Shown piece by piece: positions 1 to 9,282 of a stretch of 64,000 nt of DNA. Numbering within the stretch: position 1 is the stretch's first letter; each line of letters begins with the position of its first letter. The stretch is taken from assembly GCF_014652475.1 (NCBI RefSeq), contig NZ_BMYW01000012.1, forward strand, positions 31,735 through 95,734. The letters run 5' to 3'. This DNA comes from Vogesella alkaliphila. Lineage in GTDB: Bacteria; Pseudomonadota; Gammaproteobacteria; Burkholderiales; Chromobacteriaceae. Made by a program: the position numbers and the translations under genes. A model generated the notes under the pieces. That model searched no databases and had not been told where the DNA came from. It was given only the letters and a program-made list of their open reading frames with translations.

Positions 1-28
1 CAGACCGTACGGTCTGGCGGCTTTTTTT
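1..28. terminator. Probable rho-independent terminator cut by window edge
   Basis: CAGACC at 1-6 pairs with GGTCTG at 11-16 around a GTAC loop. It is followed by GCGGC and a run of seven T at 22-28. The stem probably continues left of the window. With a matching A-run there it would serve nagE on the minus strand as well as a plus-strand gene outside the window. Confidence 0.6.
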
Positions 29-53
29 GTTGCCCGACGCGAGCGGCGGGCGG

Positions 54-1700
54 CTACACCTGCAGCGCGGCCGCGTAGCGCGGCGCCTCCGCGCCCAGCA
101 CCAGGTGCAGCAGGTTGCCCGGCAGCGGCATCACCCCGGCGGCGCCCAGCGCGCTCAGCTGCGCGCTGTCGATGCGGCTGGCGTCGGCCAGCTCCACCCG
201 CAGCCGGCTGCCGGCCACCAGCGCCACCGCCTTGACGTTGGCCGCACCGCCCAGCGCCGCCAGCCACTGCGCGCGGTCGATGTCGTCAGCCGCTGGCACA
301 CCGCTCGCCAGCGCGCTGCGGATCTCGTCGGCGACGATTTCCGCCTCCGGCCCCAGCACCACCTGCACGCTGCCGGCGGCCGGGCGGATCAGCCCGCGCG
401 AGCCCAGCGCCTTCAGCGCCGCCTCGTCCACCCGCTCGTTGCGGCCCACCTGCAGGCGCAGGCGCGTGGTGCAGGCATCCACCGACTTCAGGTTGCCGGC
501 GCCACCCAGCGCGGCGATGAAGCCCGCGGCGCGCGCGCTGCCCTTGCGGCCAACGTTGGCCGCAATTGGGGTGCTGCCGGCCGCCTCGCGCCCCAGCGTC
601 ATCAGGTTGTACTTGCGGATGAAGAAGCTGAACACACCGTAGTAGACGGCGAAGTAGGCCACGCCCACCGGCAGCATCAGCAGCGGGTTCTGCCCCTTGC
701 CCGCCGACAGCGCGTAGTCGAACAGGCCGGCGGAGAAGGTGAAGCCGAGGCGGATGTCCAGCGCGTGCATCAGCGCCATCGACAGCCCGGTCAGCAGCGC
801 GTGGATCGCGTACAGCAGCGGCGCCAGGAACATGAAGGCGAACTCCACCGGCTCGGTAACGCCGGTGAGCATGGCGGTCAGCGCCATCGACAGCAGGATG
901 CCGCCGACCGCAGCCTTGTTTTCCGGCCGCGCGGCGCGGTACATCGCCAGGCAGGCCGCCGGCAGGCCGAACATCATCACCGGGAAGAAACCGGCCATGA
1001 ATTGCCCGGCGCCCGGATCGCCGGCGAAGAAGCGGTTGAGGTCGCCGGTGGCCACCTTGCCGGCAATCGTCGGGTCGGGGAAGCTGCCGAACACGAACCA
1101 CACCAGCGAATTGAGGATGTGGTGCAGGCCGGTGACGATCAGCAGGCGGTTGAGCACGCCGTAGATGAACAGCCCGATCTCGCCGGCGTTGATCAGCCAG
1201 TGGCCGACGCTGTCGATGCCGTGCTGCACCGGCGGCCACACCTGGCCCAGCACCACGCCGGCCAGCAGCATGGCAAAGCCGGTGGCGATCGGCACGAAGC
1301 GCTTGCCGCCGAAGAAGGCGAGATAGGACGGCAGCGCGATGTCCTTGTAGCGGTTGTACAAGAGGCCGGCGCTGATGCCGGCGGTGATGCCGGCCAGCAC
1401 GCCCATATTGATCTTGGCGTCGATCACCTTCAGCACCGCGGTCAGCACCAGGTAGCCGATGGCACCGGCGAGGCCCGCGGTGCCGTTGTTGTCCCGCGCG
1501 AAACCGACCGCCACGCCGATGGCGAACAGCAGCGCCAGGTTGCCGAAGATGGCGTCGCCGGCCTGCGCCATCACCGCGATGTCCAGCAGGTCGGGCTGCC
1601 CCAGCCGCAACAGCAGGCCGGCCACCGGCAGCACCGCGATCGGCAGCATCAGCGCGCGACCCAGCTGCTGGATACCGGCAAATTTGCTCGTAGTATTCAC
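54..1700 (-). CDS. nagE: PTS N-acetylglucosamine permease EIICB (NagE)
   Basis: A 548-residue inner-membrane sugar permease of the PTS glucose/GlcNAc family. It imports N-acetylglucosamine and phosphorylates it on entry. Residues 1-370 are the hydrophobic EIIC domain, including GLHHILNS near 191 and the family motif GVTEPVEF near 280. An EIIB domain follows from about 393, with the phosphorylatable Cys410 in CTTRLR. Residues 475-548 look like a second EIIB copy (GGAANVKAVALVAG, then SRLRV) that has lost the cysteine. The start is GTG, preceded by AGAGGAGA on the minus strand. No EIIA is fused; NagF next door supplies it. It is the last gene of the nagR-A-BII-F-E operon, an order I recall from Pseudomonas aeruginosa. 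The linker between EIIC and EIIB (about 379-386) is encoded by a copy of the dispersed palindrome. Confidence 0.93.
   Translation of the reverse strand: MNTTSKFAGIQQLGRALMLPIAVLPVAGLLLRLGQPDLLDIAVMAQAGDAIFGNLALLFAIGVAVGFARDNNGTAGLAGAIGYLVLTAVLKVIDAKINMGVLAGITAGISAGLLYNRYKDIALPSYLAFFGGKRFVPIATGFAMLLAGVVLGQVWPPVQHGIDSVGHWLINAGEIGLFIYGVLNRLLIVTGLHHILNSLVWFVFGSFPDPTIAGKVATGDLNRFFAGDPGAGQFMAGFFPVMMFGLPAACLAMYRAARPENKAAVGGILLSMALTAMLTGVTEPVEFAFMFLAPLLYAIHALLTGLSMALMHALDIRLGFTFSAGLFDYALSAGKGQNPLLMLPVGVAYFAVYYGVFSFFIRKYNLMTLGREAAGSTPIAANVGRKGSARAAGFIAALGGAGNLKSVDACTTRLRLQVGRNERVDEAALKALGSRGLIRPAAGSVQVVLGPEAEIVADEIRSALASGVPAADDIDRAQWLAALGGAANVKAVALVAGSRLRVELADASRIDSAQLSALGAAGVMPLPGNLLHLVLGAEAPRYAAALQV
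235..246 (+). repeat. Dispersed repeat, CG-type single copy
   Basis: ACGTTGGCCGCA inside the 3' part of nagE, in the segment for the degenerate second EIIB domain, where it reads AANV on the coding strand. Confidence 0.8.
544..565. repeat. Dispersed repeat, perfect 22-bp palindrome
   Basis: TTGCGGCCAAC is followed immediately by its reverse complement. It lies in nagE exactly where the EIIC-EIIB linker is encoded (IAANVGRK), a permissive protein position. Confidence 0.9.
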
Positions 1701-1765
1701 TGTGTTCTCCTCTGCCTCGTTTATGGATCAGTCGTGGCGGCGAGGCCCGCCACGCTGTGTCGTGT

Positions 1766-4276
1766 TCAGCGCTGGCCGGTATCCGCCAGCTGCAGCAGCG
1801 CGCGCACCGCCTGCGGCGAGCTTTGCTGCAGCAGCGCCTGCGCCTGTTCGCGGCACTGCGCCAGCTGCAGCTGGCGGACGCAGGCCTTCACCTCCGGCAC
1901 CAGCGCCGGGCTCACCGACAGCTCGGTGACGCCGAGGCCCAGCAGTACCGGCACCGCCGCCAGATCCGACGCCATCGCGCCGCAGACGCCGACCCAGCGC
2001 CCGTGCTGGCGGGCGCCGCGTACGGTGAGCTCAATCAGGCGCAGCACCGCCGGGTGCAGCGGGTCCAGCCGCGCCGCCAGCGCCGGGCTGCAGCGGTCCA
2101 TCGCCAGCGTGTACTGCGTCAGGTCGTTGGTGCCGATGGACAGGAAGTCGGCGTGGGCAGCCAGCTGCTCGGCCAGCAGCGCGGCGGACGGCACCTCGAT
2201 CATCACCCCCAGCTGCGGCCGCTCGCTCAGCCCCATCTCGCGCGCCAGCTCGTCGATGCGCGCGCGCACCTGCTGCAGCTCGGACAGGTCGGTGATCATC
2301 GGCAGCAGGATGCGCAGCCGCGACAGCGGCGTGAGCGACAGCAGCGCGCGCAGCTGGCTGTCCAGCACCGCCGGCATCGCCAGCCCGGTGCGGATGCCGC
2401 GCAGGCCCAGCGCCGGGTTGTCCTCCGGTGGCAGCGGCAGGTAGGGCACCTCCTTGTCGCCGCCGGCGTCGAGGGTGCGGATGATGGCCGTGCGGCCATC
2501 CAGCGCGTCCAGCACCGCCTGGCAGGCGGCGCGCTGCTCGGCTTCGTCCGGGGCGTCGCTGCGGTGGGCAAACAGGAATTCGGTGCGCAGCAGGCCGACG
2601 CCGTCGGCACCGTGGCGCACCGCCTCGGCGGCCTCGGCCGCGTTGACGATGTTGGCGGCGACCTCGATGGCGACACCGTCCAGCGTGTGCGCCGGGGCGG
2701 CCGCGTGCCGGCGCAGGCTGTCGCGCCGCGCCTCGCGCCCGGCGATCTGCTGCCGCGCGGCGGCAAGGTTGGCCGCAGTCGGCGCCGGATCGAGCCAGCC
2801 CTCGCTGGCGTCCAGGCACACCGTGCTGCCGGCGGCCAGCGCCAGCACCGCGTCGCCGGCGGCGACCAGCGACGGGATCGCCAGCGCGCGGCACAGGATG
2901 GCGACGTGGTTGCTGGCGCCGCCACGGGCCAGCACCAGCGCGGCGAGGCGTTCGCGCGGCAGCTGCGTCAGCTGCGACGGCGTCAGGTCGTCGGCGACCA
3001 CCACCGCCTGCGGCGGCAGCTCGGCCAGCTCCGGCGCCGCGCCCAGCAGCGCGTCTATGACGCGACGCTCGAGATCCTTCAGGTCGGCGACGCGCTCGGC
3101 CAGCAGCGCATTGTCCAGCGCCAGCAACACCTCGCCCTGCTGCCGGATGGCGCGGCGGTAGGCCAACGCCGCGCTGCAACCGTCGTGCACGAAATGCTCC
3201 GCCGCCTGCTGCAGCTCTGGGTCGTCCAGCAGGGCCAGATGGGCGCCGAAGATCTCGCTCTCGGCGTGCGCGCCGCGCGCCGCGGCCTGCGCCACCTCCT
3301 GTGCCACCGCCTGCTGCACCTGGGCCAGCGCCCGCGCCAGCGCCGCCAGCTCCGCCTCGACGCCGTGGCCGCGCTCGTCGAGCACCCGCTCCTGCTGCGC
3401 CAGCAGCACCACGGTGCCGACCGCCATCCCCGGTGCGGCGCAGACGCCGCCGAGCTTGCCGTCGCTGCGGGCCGCCGGTGCGGTCACCACTGCAGCTACC
3501 GGCGCGTGACCGGCCGCGGTGGCGGTCTGAAGCGCGGCCAGCATCGCCGCCAGCGCCTCCGCCGCCTGCGCGCCGCCGGCGTGCACGGTGACGCGGTCGT
3601 CCTCGCCGACGCCCAGCGCCATCAGCGCGGTGACGCTGCGGGCGTTGGCGCGCTGGCCGTTGAATTCGATGTCCAGCTGCGCGTCGAAACGGCGCGCGAT
3701 GCCCTGCAGCAAGGCGCTGGGGCGCGCGTGCAGGCCGCCCTCGTGCGCCACCCGCGCGCTGTCGCTGCAGGCCGGCGCGGTGCTGGCGGTCGGCGCCGGC
3801 GCTTCACCTGCGCAGTTCGCGCGGATGGTCAGCAGGCCGGCGGCGCCGGCCTGCACCGGGCCGCTGGCGCTGTCGGACAGCGTCATCGCGTCGCCGTTGC
3901 TGACCACGATCACGGTCAGCAGCGACGGCGCGCGGCGGGCGATGGCGTCGATGTCGAACTCGATCAAGGGTTGGCCGCAAGCCACCTGCGCGCCCGTGGC
4001 CACCAGCGGCGTGAAGCCGGCGCCACACAGCTTCACGGTGTCGATGCCGATGTGCAGCAGCACCTCGGCGCCGTTGGCCGCGCGCAGGGTCAGCGCGTGG
4101 CCGGTGGCGGACAGCTGGATCACCTCGCCGGCGCACGGCGCCAGCAGCGTGGACGACAGCGGCTCGATGGCGAGGCCGGCGCCCATCATGCCGCCGGCAA
4201 ACACCGGGTCCGGCACGGCAGACAGGGGGAGCGCAAGGCCGCTCAACGGCGCGGCCAGCGTGATGGTTGCGGACAT
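1766..4276 (-). CDS. nagF: PTS EIIA-HPr-EI fusion protein (NagF type)
   Basis: An 836-residue cytosolic multiphosphoryl transfer protein that carries phosphate from PEP to NagE. Three modules are visible. EIIA(Glc)-like, about 1-150, has phosphoacceptor His75 in HIGIDT and His60. HPr, about 173-255, has His183 in GLHARP and Ser214 at the regulatory-serine position. Enzyme I, about 275-836, has His457 in GGASNHVAI, PEP-site motifs LRTEFLF and GIRTGL, FLSIGTNDL, and the catalytic cysteine segment CGAMASD. Asn456 precedes the active histidine where Ser or Thr is usual. ATG start after GGAGG. It lies between nagBII and nagE on one strand. The fusion makes GlcNAc uptake independent of separate ptsH, ptsI and crr products. 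Confidence 0.93.
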   Translation of the reverse strand: MSATITLAAPLSGLALPLSAVPDPVFAGGMMGAGLAIEPLSSTLLAPCAGEVIQLSATGHALTLRAANGAEVLLHIGIDTVKLCGAGFTPLVATGAQVACGQPLIEFDIDAIARRAPSLLTVIVVSNGDAMTLSDSASGPVQAGAAGLLTIRANCAGEAPAPTASTAPACSDSARVAHEGGLHARPSALLQGIARRFDAQLDIEFNGQRANARSVTALMALGVGEDDRVTVHAGGAQAAEALAAMLAALQTATAAGHAPVAAVVTAPAARSDGKLGGVCAAPGMAVGTVVLLAQQERVLDERGHGVEAELAALARALAQVQQAVAQEVAQAAARGAHAESEIFGAHLALLDDPELQQAAEHFVHDGCSAALAYRRAIRQQGEVLLALDNALLAERVADLKDLERRVIDALLGAAPELAELPPQAVVVADDLTPSQLTQLPRERLAALVLARGGASNHVAILCRALAIPSLVAAGDAVLALAAGSTVCLDASEGWLDPAPTAANLAAARQQIAGREARRDSLRRHAAAPAHTLDGVAIEVAANIVNAAEAAEAVRHGADGVGLLRTEFLFAHRSDAPDEAEQRAACQAVLDALDGRTAIIRTLDAGGDKEVPYLPLPPEDNPALGLRGIRTGLAMPAVLDSQLRALLSLTPLSRLRILLPMITDLSELQQVRARIDELAREMGLSERPQLGVMIEVPSAALLAEQLAAHADFLSIGTNDLTQYTLAMDRCSPALAARLDPLHPAVLRLIELTVRGARQHGRWVGVCGAMASDLAAVPVLLGLGVTELSVSPALVPEVKACVRQLQLAQCREQAQALLQQSSPQAVRALLQLADTGQR
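2765..2777 (+). repeat. Dispersed repeat, GG-type single copy
   Basis: AAGGTTGGCCGCA in nagF near codon 500, between the phosphohistidine and PEP-binding halves of Enzyme I. It is translated as TAANL. Confidence 0.8.
3966..3980 (+). repeat. Dispersed repeat, GG-type single copy
   Basis: AAGGGTTGGCCGCAA in the EIIA module of nagF. It is read here in the CGQP frame, unlike the AAN frame used in most other genes. Confidence 0.8.
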
Positions 4277-4399
4277 GGGATGCCTCCGTTCTCTGTGTGT
4301 TGCGGGTGCGGCTTTCCCCAGCCGTACGCGCAGTCGTGCTTGTGTGTGTTGTTCTTGTGAGTGTTGTTGCGGCGTGGTGCTGCCGCCGGCAGCGACGCC

Positions 4400-5402
4400 T
4401 TACAGCGTGCAGGTCACCTTGTTCAGGTGGCGCGGTTCATCCGGGTTCAGCCCGCGCGCCTCGGACAGGCGCGCCGCCATCAGGTAGAAGCTCTGGATCG
4501 CCAGTAGCGGGTCCAGCGCTTCGTCACCGGCCACGGCCAGGCTCAGGTCGCGGCTGGCCACGTCCGCCGGCGCCGCCAGCAGCACACGGGCGCCACGGCC
4601 GCGCATCTCCTCGGCCAGGGCGATCAGGCCGGCCTGTTCCGGGCCGCGCGGCGCGAAGATCAGCAGCGGGTAGCCGTCGTCGATCAGCGCCATCGGGCCA
4701 TGCTTGATCTCGGCGCCGGAGAAGGCCTCCGCCTGGATGGCGCAGGTCTCCTTGAATTTCAGTGCCGCCTCCAGCGCCACGGCGAAGCCCAGGCCACGGC
4801 CCACCACCATGATGCGTTCGGCGTTCTTCAGCACGTCGATGGCCGGCGACCAGTCCTGGCGGGTGGCTTCCAGCAGTGCCTGCGGCAGAGTTTCCAGCGC
4901 CGCCAGCAGGCCGGCGTCGCGCTGCCAGTGCGCCACCAGGCGGGCGACGGCGGACAGCGAGGCGATATAGCTCTTGGTGGCGGCCACGCTCTTCTCGGCG
5001 CCGGCGCACAGCGGCAGCGACCACTCGCAGGCGGCGGCCAGCGGCGAATCCGGCTGGTTCACCAGCGCTACGGTACGGGCGCCGGCTTTGGACAGCGCCG
5101 CCATGGTGTCCACCAGGTCCGGGCTGCGGCCGGACTGAGACAGCGCCACCGCCAGCTGGCCACGCACCGCCAGCGGCGCGTGGTGCAGGGTGATCAGCGA
5201 CATCGGCAGCGATACCACCGGGGTGCCGGTGCGCTGCATCGCCAGGTAGGCGAAATAGTTGGCCGCATGGTCCGAGCTGCCACGGGCCACGGTCAGCGCC
5301 AGCTGCGGCTGTGCCTTGGCCAGTTCGCGCCCCAGCAGCGCCAGCCCTTCGTCGGCGTACATGTGTTGGGCGGCTACCGCTTCGGCGGCAAACAGGGCTT
5401 CA

Positions 5403-5419
<17 letters not shown>
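4400..5419 (-). CDS. nagBII: Glucosamine-6-phosphate deaminase, SIS-domain type (NagB-II)
   Basis: A 339-residue cytosolic protein with two SIS sugar-isomerase domains, related to the C-terminal half of GlmS. In GlcNAc operons this family converts glucosamine-6-phosphate to fructose-6-phosphate and ammonia, replacing classical NagB. Visible motifs: ARGSSDHAA near 45, ALSQSGRSPD near 91, EKSVAATKSY near 142, KFKETCAIQAEAF, and the GlmS-like tail NPDEPRHLNKVT. Its first codons overlap the end of nagA by 17 bases, implying translational coupling. The deaminase call rests on operon context; the fold alone would also fit other SIS enzymes. Confidence 0.88.
5259..5267 (+). repeat. Core 9-mer of the dispersed repeat
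   Basis: TTGGCCGCA only, without the G or C plus G that precedes it in full copies. It is in the nagBII coding region and is not counted among the 39 loci because it could be chance. Confidence 0.35.
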
Positions 5420-6514
<1,095 letters not shown>

Positions 6515-6518
<4 letters not shown>

Positions 6519-7249
6519 CGTCTCAGCTCTGCCACAAAGTCGTAGTAATCGTTGCGACACCAGGTGTCGGTCAGTTCTATCGCCACGTTGTCGGCGGTGT
6601 AGCCGATACGCGTCATCAACAACATCGCCTCGCCCTGCTTGATGCCGGCGCTGGCGGCAATGTCCGGTCCGGCGTTCACCGCGCGAATGTGCTGCAGCGC
6701 GCGCACCACCGGGTGGCCGGCGGCATCCAGAAAGGCATACAGCGAGCTGCCCACCGCCTGCGGGTCCGGCAGGTAGGCCAGCGGCAGCGTGCTCTGCTCG
6801 ATGGCCATCACCACGCCGTCCGCCAGCCGCTGGCGCTTGAGCCGCACCACCTGCGCGGTGGGCGACAGCCCCAGCTTGATCACCTCGTCGTGCGTGGGCG
6901 TGGCGATGCTGCGCTCCAGCCATACCGACGACGGTTCAAACCCCTTCTGCTTCAGCATCTCGGTGAAGCTGGTCAGCCGCGACAGCGGTTGCTCCAGCCG
7001 CGGGGTGATGAAGGTGCCGGAACCATGGCGGCGGCGAATCAGCCCCTGCTCCAGCAGCACGTCCAGCGCCTTGCGGGCGGTAACGCGCGAGATGCCCAGC
7101 TCGTCGGAAAAAGTGCGTTCTGACGGCAGCGCCTCGTCGGCCAGCCACCAGCCGGCGTTGATGGCGTCGGCCAGCTTGCGGGCGAACTGCAGGTACAACG
7201 GCGTGCTCTGCGCCTCGTCCGGTTTCAGTGCCTGCCAGCGTTCATCCAT
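6515..7249 (-). CDS. nagR: GntR/HutC-family repressor of the nag operon
   Basis: A 244-residue DNA-binding regulator. The N-terminus is a GntR winged helix: STPLYLQFARKL, LPSERTFSDELGISRVTARKAL, then GSGTFI. From about 85 it has the HutC/UTRA effector domain (SRLTSFTEML, AYLPDP, IELTDTWCRNDYYDF). Family members of this type in GlcNAc operons respond to amino-sugar phosphates; that ligand is an inference here. It is the first gene of the operon, so it is probably autoregulated through the repeated ACCAGTTG and ATTAATACCA sites upstream. The stop overlaps the nagA ATG. Confidence 0.9.
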
Positions 7250-7328
7250 GGCGAAATCCTCAAGTGGTCTTGGAAAGGCATCAGTTTACGTGCTGGCTGC
7301 TTGCCGTCCCAACCGCTGTGTTGCCGCA

Positions 7329-7357
7329 AAATTAATACCACTGCCTAACCACGTCAA
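7329..7357 (-). promoter_or_regulatory. Sigma-70 promoter of the nag operon
   Basis: On the minus strand TTGACG (7352-7357) and TAATTT (7329-7334) are separated by exactly 17 bp. About 80 bp of leader separate it from the nagR ATG. Confidence 0.65.
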
Positions 7358-7377
7358 TACCAGTTGTAGACCAGTTG
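7331..7377. promoter_or_regulatory. Putative NagR operator cluster over the promoter
   Basis: ATTAATACCACTG at 7331-7343 overlaps the -10. Two tandem 11-bp units, AATACCAGTTG and TAGACCAGTTG (7356-7377), cover the -35. The ACCAGT half-site resembles the TGGT/ACCA arms of GntR/HutC sites such as those for DasR and NagR. Binding is inferred. Confidence 0.55.
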
Positions 7378-7480
7378 CAATGATTGGCAAGGTTGCAACG
7401 CAGCATTCAGGACGTGGAAAAGCACAGAAAAATGCCGGGCCGCGCCAGTGCTGGCGCTGCGGGGCATTGGGGGAGCGAGG

Positions 7481-7494
7481 CAACTGGTATTAAT
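7481..7494. promoter_or_regulatory. Upstream copy of the putative NagR site
   Basis: CAACTGGTATTAAT is the inverted counterpart of the site at the nag -10, about 140 bp away. The pair could support looping or a second promoter. Confidence 0.45.
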
Positions 7495-7535
7495 CAGGTA
7501 TCAAAAATGCAACACCGGGGGCGCGAGGGAAGGAC

Positions 7536-7556
7536 TTGCGGCCAAGGTTGGCCGCA
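7536..7556. repeat. Dispersed repeat, palindromic copy with GG centre
   Basis: TTGCGGCCAA and TTGGCCGCA flank GG, in the intergenic DNA between nagR and the DMT permease gene, just beyond that gene's terminator. Confidence 0.85.
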
Positions 7557-7566
7557 CGCCCACAAG

Positions 7567-7590
7567 AAAAAACCGCCCATCCGGGCGGTT
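7567..7590 (-). terminator. Rho-independent terminator of the DMT permease gene
   Basis: AACCGCCC and GGGCGGTT form an 8-bp stem around ATCC. Read on the minus strand, it ends in six T (7567-7572), 20 bp past the stop codon of the gene at 7611. Confidence 0.85.
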
Positions 7591-7610
7591 CGATCGGCAG
7601 GGAACGCGCG

Positions 7611-8483
7611 CTAGCGCGGCGCCTTCTTCCAGCCGATCAGCCCCACCCCGGCCAGGATGATGGTCATCGACAGCATCTCGGCCGCGCCGATGTGCTCGTT
7701 CAGCAGCCACACCCCCAGCAGCACCGCGATCACCGGGTTCACGTAGGCGTAGCTGGTGGCGGCGGCGGCGCTGACGTGCTGCAGCAGGAACATGTAGGCG
7801 GTGTAGGCGATCAGCGAGCCGAAGACCGCCAGGTACAGCATGGCCAGCCAGCCGGACAGCGGCGGCATCGCGACCAGCTGTTCGCCGCTGGCAAGGCTGC
7901 CCAAGAGCAGCGCGACGCCGCCGCTGAGCATCATCATCGCGCTGGACATCAGGCCCTTGGGCTGGGTCAGGTGCTTGCTCCACGCCGAGCCCAGCGCCCA
8001 GCCGGCGGAGGCGAACAGCAGCGCGGCGGCGCCGGCCGGCGACGCCCGCAGGTTGGCACCCAGGTTCAGCACCACGATGCCGGCGATGCCCAGCAGCACG
8101 CCGGCCAGCTCCATCTTGCGCGGGACGTGGCCGAACAGGCGCGCGAACAGGATGGCGAACAGCGGCACGGTGGCCACCACCAGCGCCGCCACCCCGGACG
8201 ACACCTCCTTTTGCGCCAGCGTCACGAAGCCGTTGCCGATCGCCGGCATCAGGATGCCCAGGATGGCGGCGCCCTTGAGCTCCGCCAGCGTGGGGTTGGC
8301 CGCACCGCGCCAGCGCAGGAAGCCGTACATCAGCGTGCCGGCCAGCACGAAGCGCACCCCGGCCATCAGGAACGGCGGCCACGAGTCCACCCCGATGCGG
8401 ATGGCGAAGTAGGTGGAGCCCCAGATCAGGTACAGGGCGAGGAAGGCGGCGAGCAGTTTCAGCTGGTGCGAAGTCAGGTTCAT
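7611..8483 (-). CDS. EamA/DMT-family transporter (YedA-like)
   Basis: A 290-residue inner-membrane protein with about ten hydrophobic segments in two EamA repeats. The first begins with LALYLIWGSTYFAIRIG; the second has AGWALGSAWSKHL and ends with SYAYVNPVIAVLLGVWLLNE. The length and these motifs fit the YedA/RhaT group of metabolite exporters; the substrate cannot be told. It stands alone between the nag promoter region and a divergent PAS gene. Confidence 0.85.
   Translation of the reverse strand: MNLTSHQLKLLAAFLALYLIWGSTYFAIRIGVDSWPPFLMAGVRFVLAGTLMYGFLRWRGAANPTLAELKGAAILGILMPAIGNGFVTLAQKEVSSGVAALVVATVPLFAILFARLFGHVPRKMELAGVLLGIAGIVVLNLGANLRASPAGAAALLFASAGWALGSAWSKHLTQPKGLMSSAMMMLSGGVALLLGSLASGEQLVAMPPLSGWLAMLYLAVFGSLIAYTAYMFLLQHVSAAAATSYAYVNPVIAVLLGVWLLNEHIGAAEMLSMTIILAGVGLIGWKKAPR
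8294..8304 (+). repeat. Dispersed repeat, GG-type single copy
   Basis: GGTTGGCCGCA in the DMT gene, encoding AANP in the loop after the second membrane segment. Confidence 0.75.
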
Positions 8484-8739
8484 GGCGGTCTACCGGTTGG
8501 GCCGCCAACGATGCCTTTCGCATCGCGGCAGCACAAGAGGCAAATGCCGAAAAGCCTGTTCTCGCCCGCGGCACGGCCTTGATTCTCAACACTATTGTCA
8601 TAATTCGGAACAAACTGTTGCAACTATGCCAAGCAAGGCTGCGGCAAAGTTGACGCAGGACAAGCGCCCGTCCGCCCGCCGCTTGCCAGGGCCGGCACCG
8701 CCGTATAGTGGCGCCGATCCATTTGGCAAAAGACACACA

Positions 8740-9282
8740 ATGAACTCATCCCAACGGCAATCCGGGGGGCGGGAAATCCAGCTGGCCCCCGACGACCTGA
8801 TCATCACCAAGACCGATCCTTCCGGCCACATCAGCTACGCCAACCGCACCTTCATGCGCATCGCCGGCTACGCCGAGCACGAGCTGCTGGGCAAGCCGCA
8901 CAACCTGATCCGCCACCCCGACATGCCGCGCGGCGTGTACCGCCTGCTGTGGCAGACGCTGCAGGCGGGACAGGAATTCTTCGGCCTGGTGAAAAACTAC
9001 ACCGCGCAGGGCGACTACTACTGGGTGTTCGCCAACATCACCCCCGACTACACCGCGCAGCGCAAGCTGGCCGGCTACTACTCGGTGCGGCGCCAGCCGA
9101 CCCGCGCCGGCATCGCCGCGGTCACCCCGCTGTACCAGCAGATGTGCGCGATCGAGGCGCAGGCCGGCAAGGCGGCGGCACCGGACGCGTCGATGCAGTG
9201 GCTGCTGGCGCAACTGGCCGAAAAACAGCTGAGCTACCAGCAGTTCGTGCTGACGCTGGAACAAGCGGGGGCCACGGCATGA
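8740..9282 (+). CDS. Stand-alone PAS sensor protein (Aer N-domain type)
   Basis: A 180-residue soluble protein. Residues 18-125 form a PAS domain closely resembling the FAD-binding PAS of the aerotaxis receptor Aer: [46 protein letters not shown]. The C-terminal 45 residues look helical. The ATG at 8740 fits the domain start. Its TGA overlaps the next gene's ATG (ATGA), so sensor and receptor are made together. In Aer these parts are fused; here the PAS module is a separate polypeptide. Sensing of redox or oxygen is an inference from the family. Confidence 0.82.
   Translation: MNSSQRQSGGREIQLAPDDLIITKTDPSGHISYANRTFMRIAGYAEHELLGKPHNLIRHPDMPRGVYRLLWQTLQAGQEFFGLVKNYTAQGDYYWVFANITPDYTAQRKLAGYYSVRRQPTRAGIAAVTPLYQQMCAIEAQAGKAAAPDASMQWLLAQLAEKQLSYQQFVLTLEQAGATA

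Noticed and set aside
27-2444. Long plus-strand open frame of about 800 codons antisense to nagE and nagF
   Set aside because: Low-complexity Arg/His/Gln/Ala-rich translation typical of the antisense of GC-rich genes. The minus strand encodes complete conserved PTS proteins here.
1757-4360. Plus-strand open frame of about 870 codons opposite nagF
   Set aside because: Composition bias from GC-rich antisense codons. No recognisable domain, and it overlaps a full-length conserved gene.
5259-5267. 9-mer TTGGCCGCA in nagBII, and similar 9-mers in leuS at 53563 and 54316
   Set aside because: Lacks the flanking GG or CG. In leuS at 53563 the codons belong to a conserved Ala-Ala-Asn-Tyr segment, so these may be chance.
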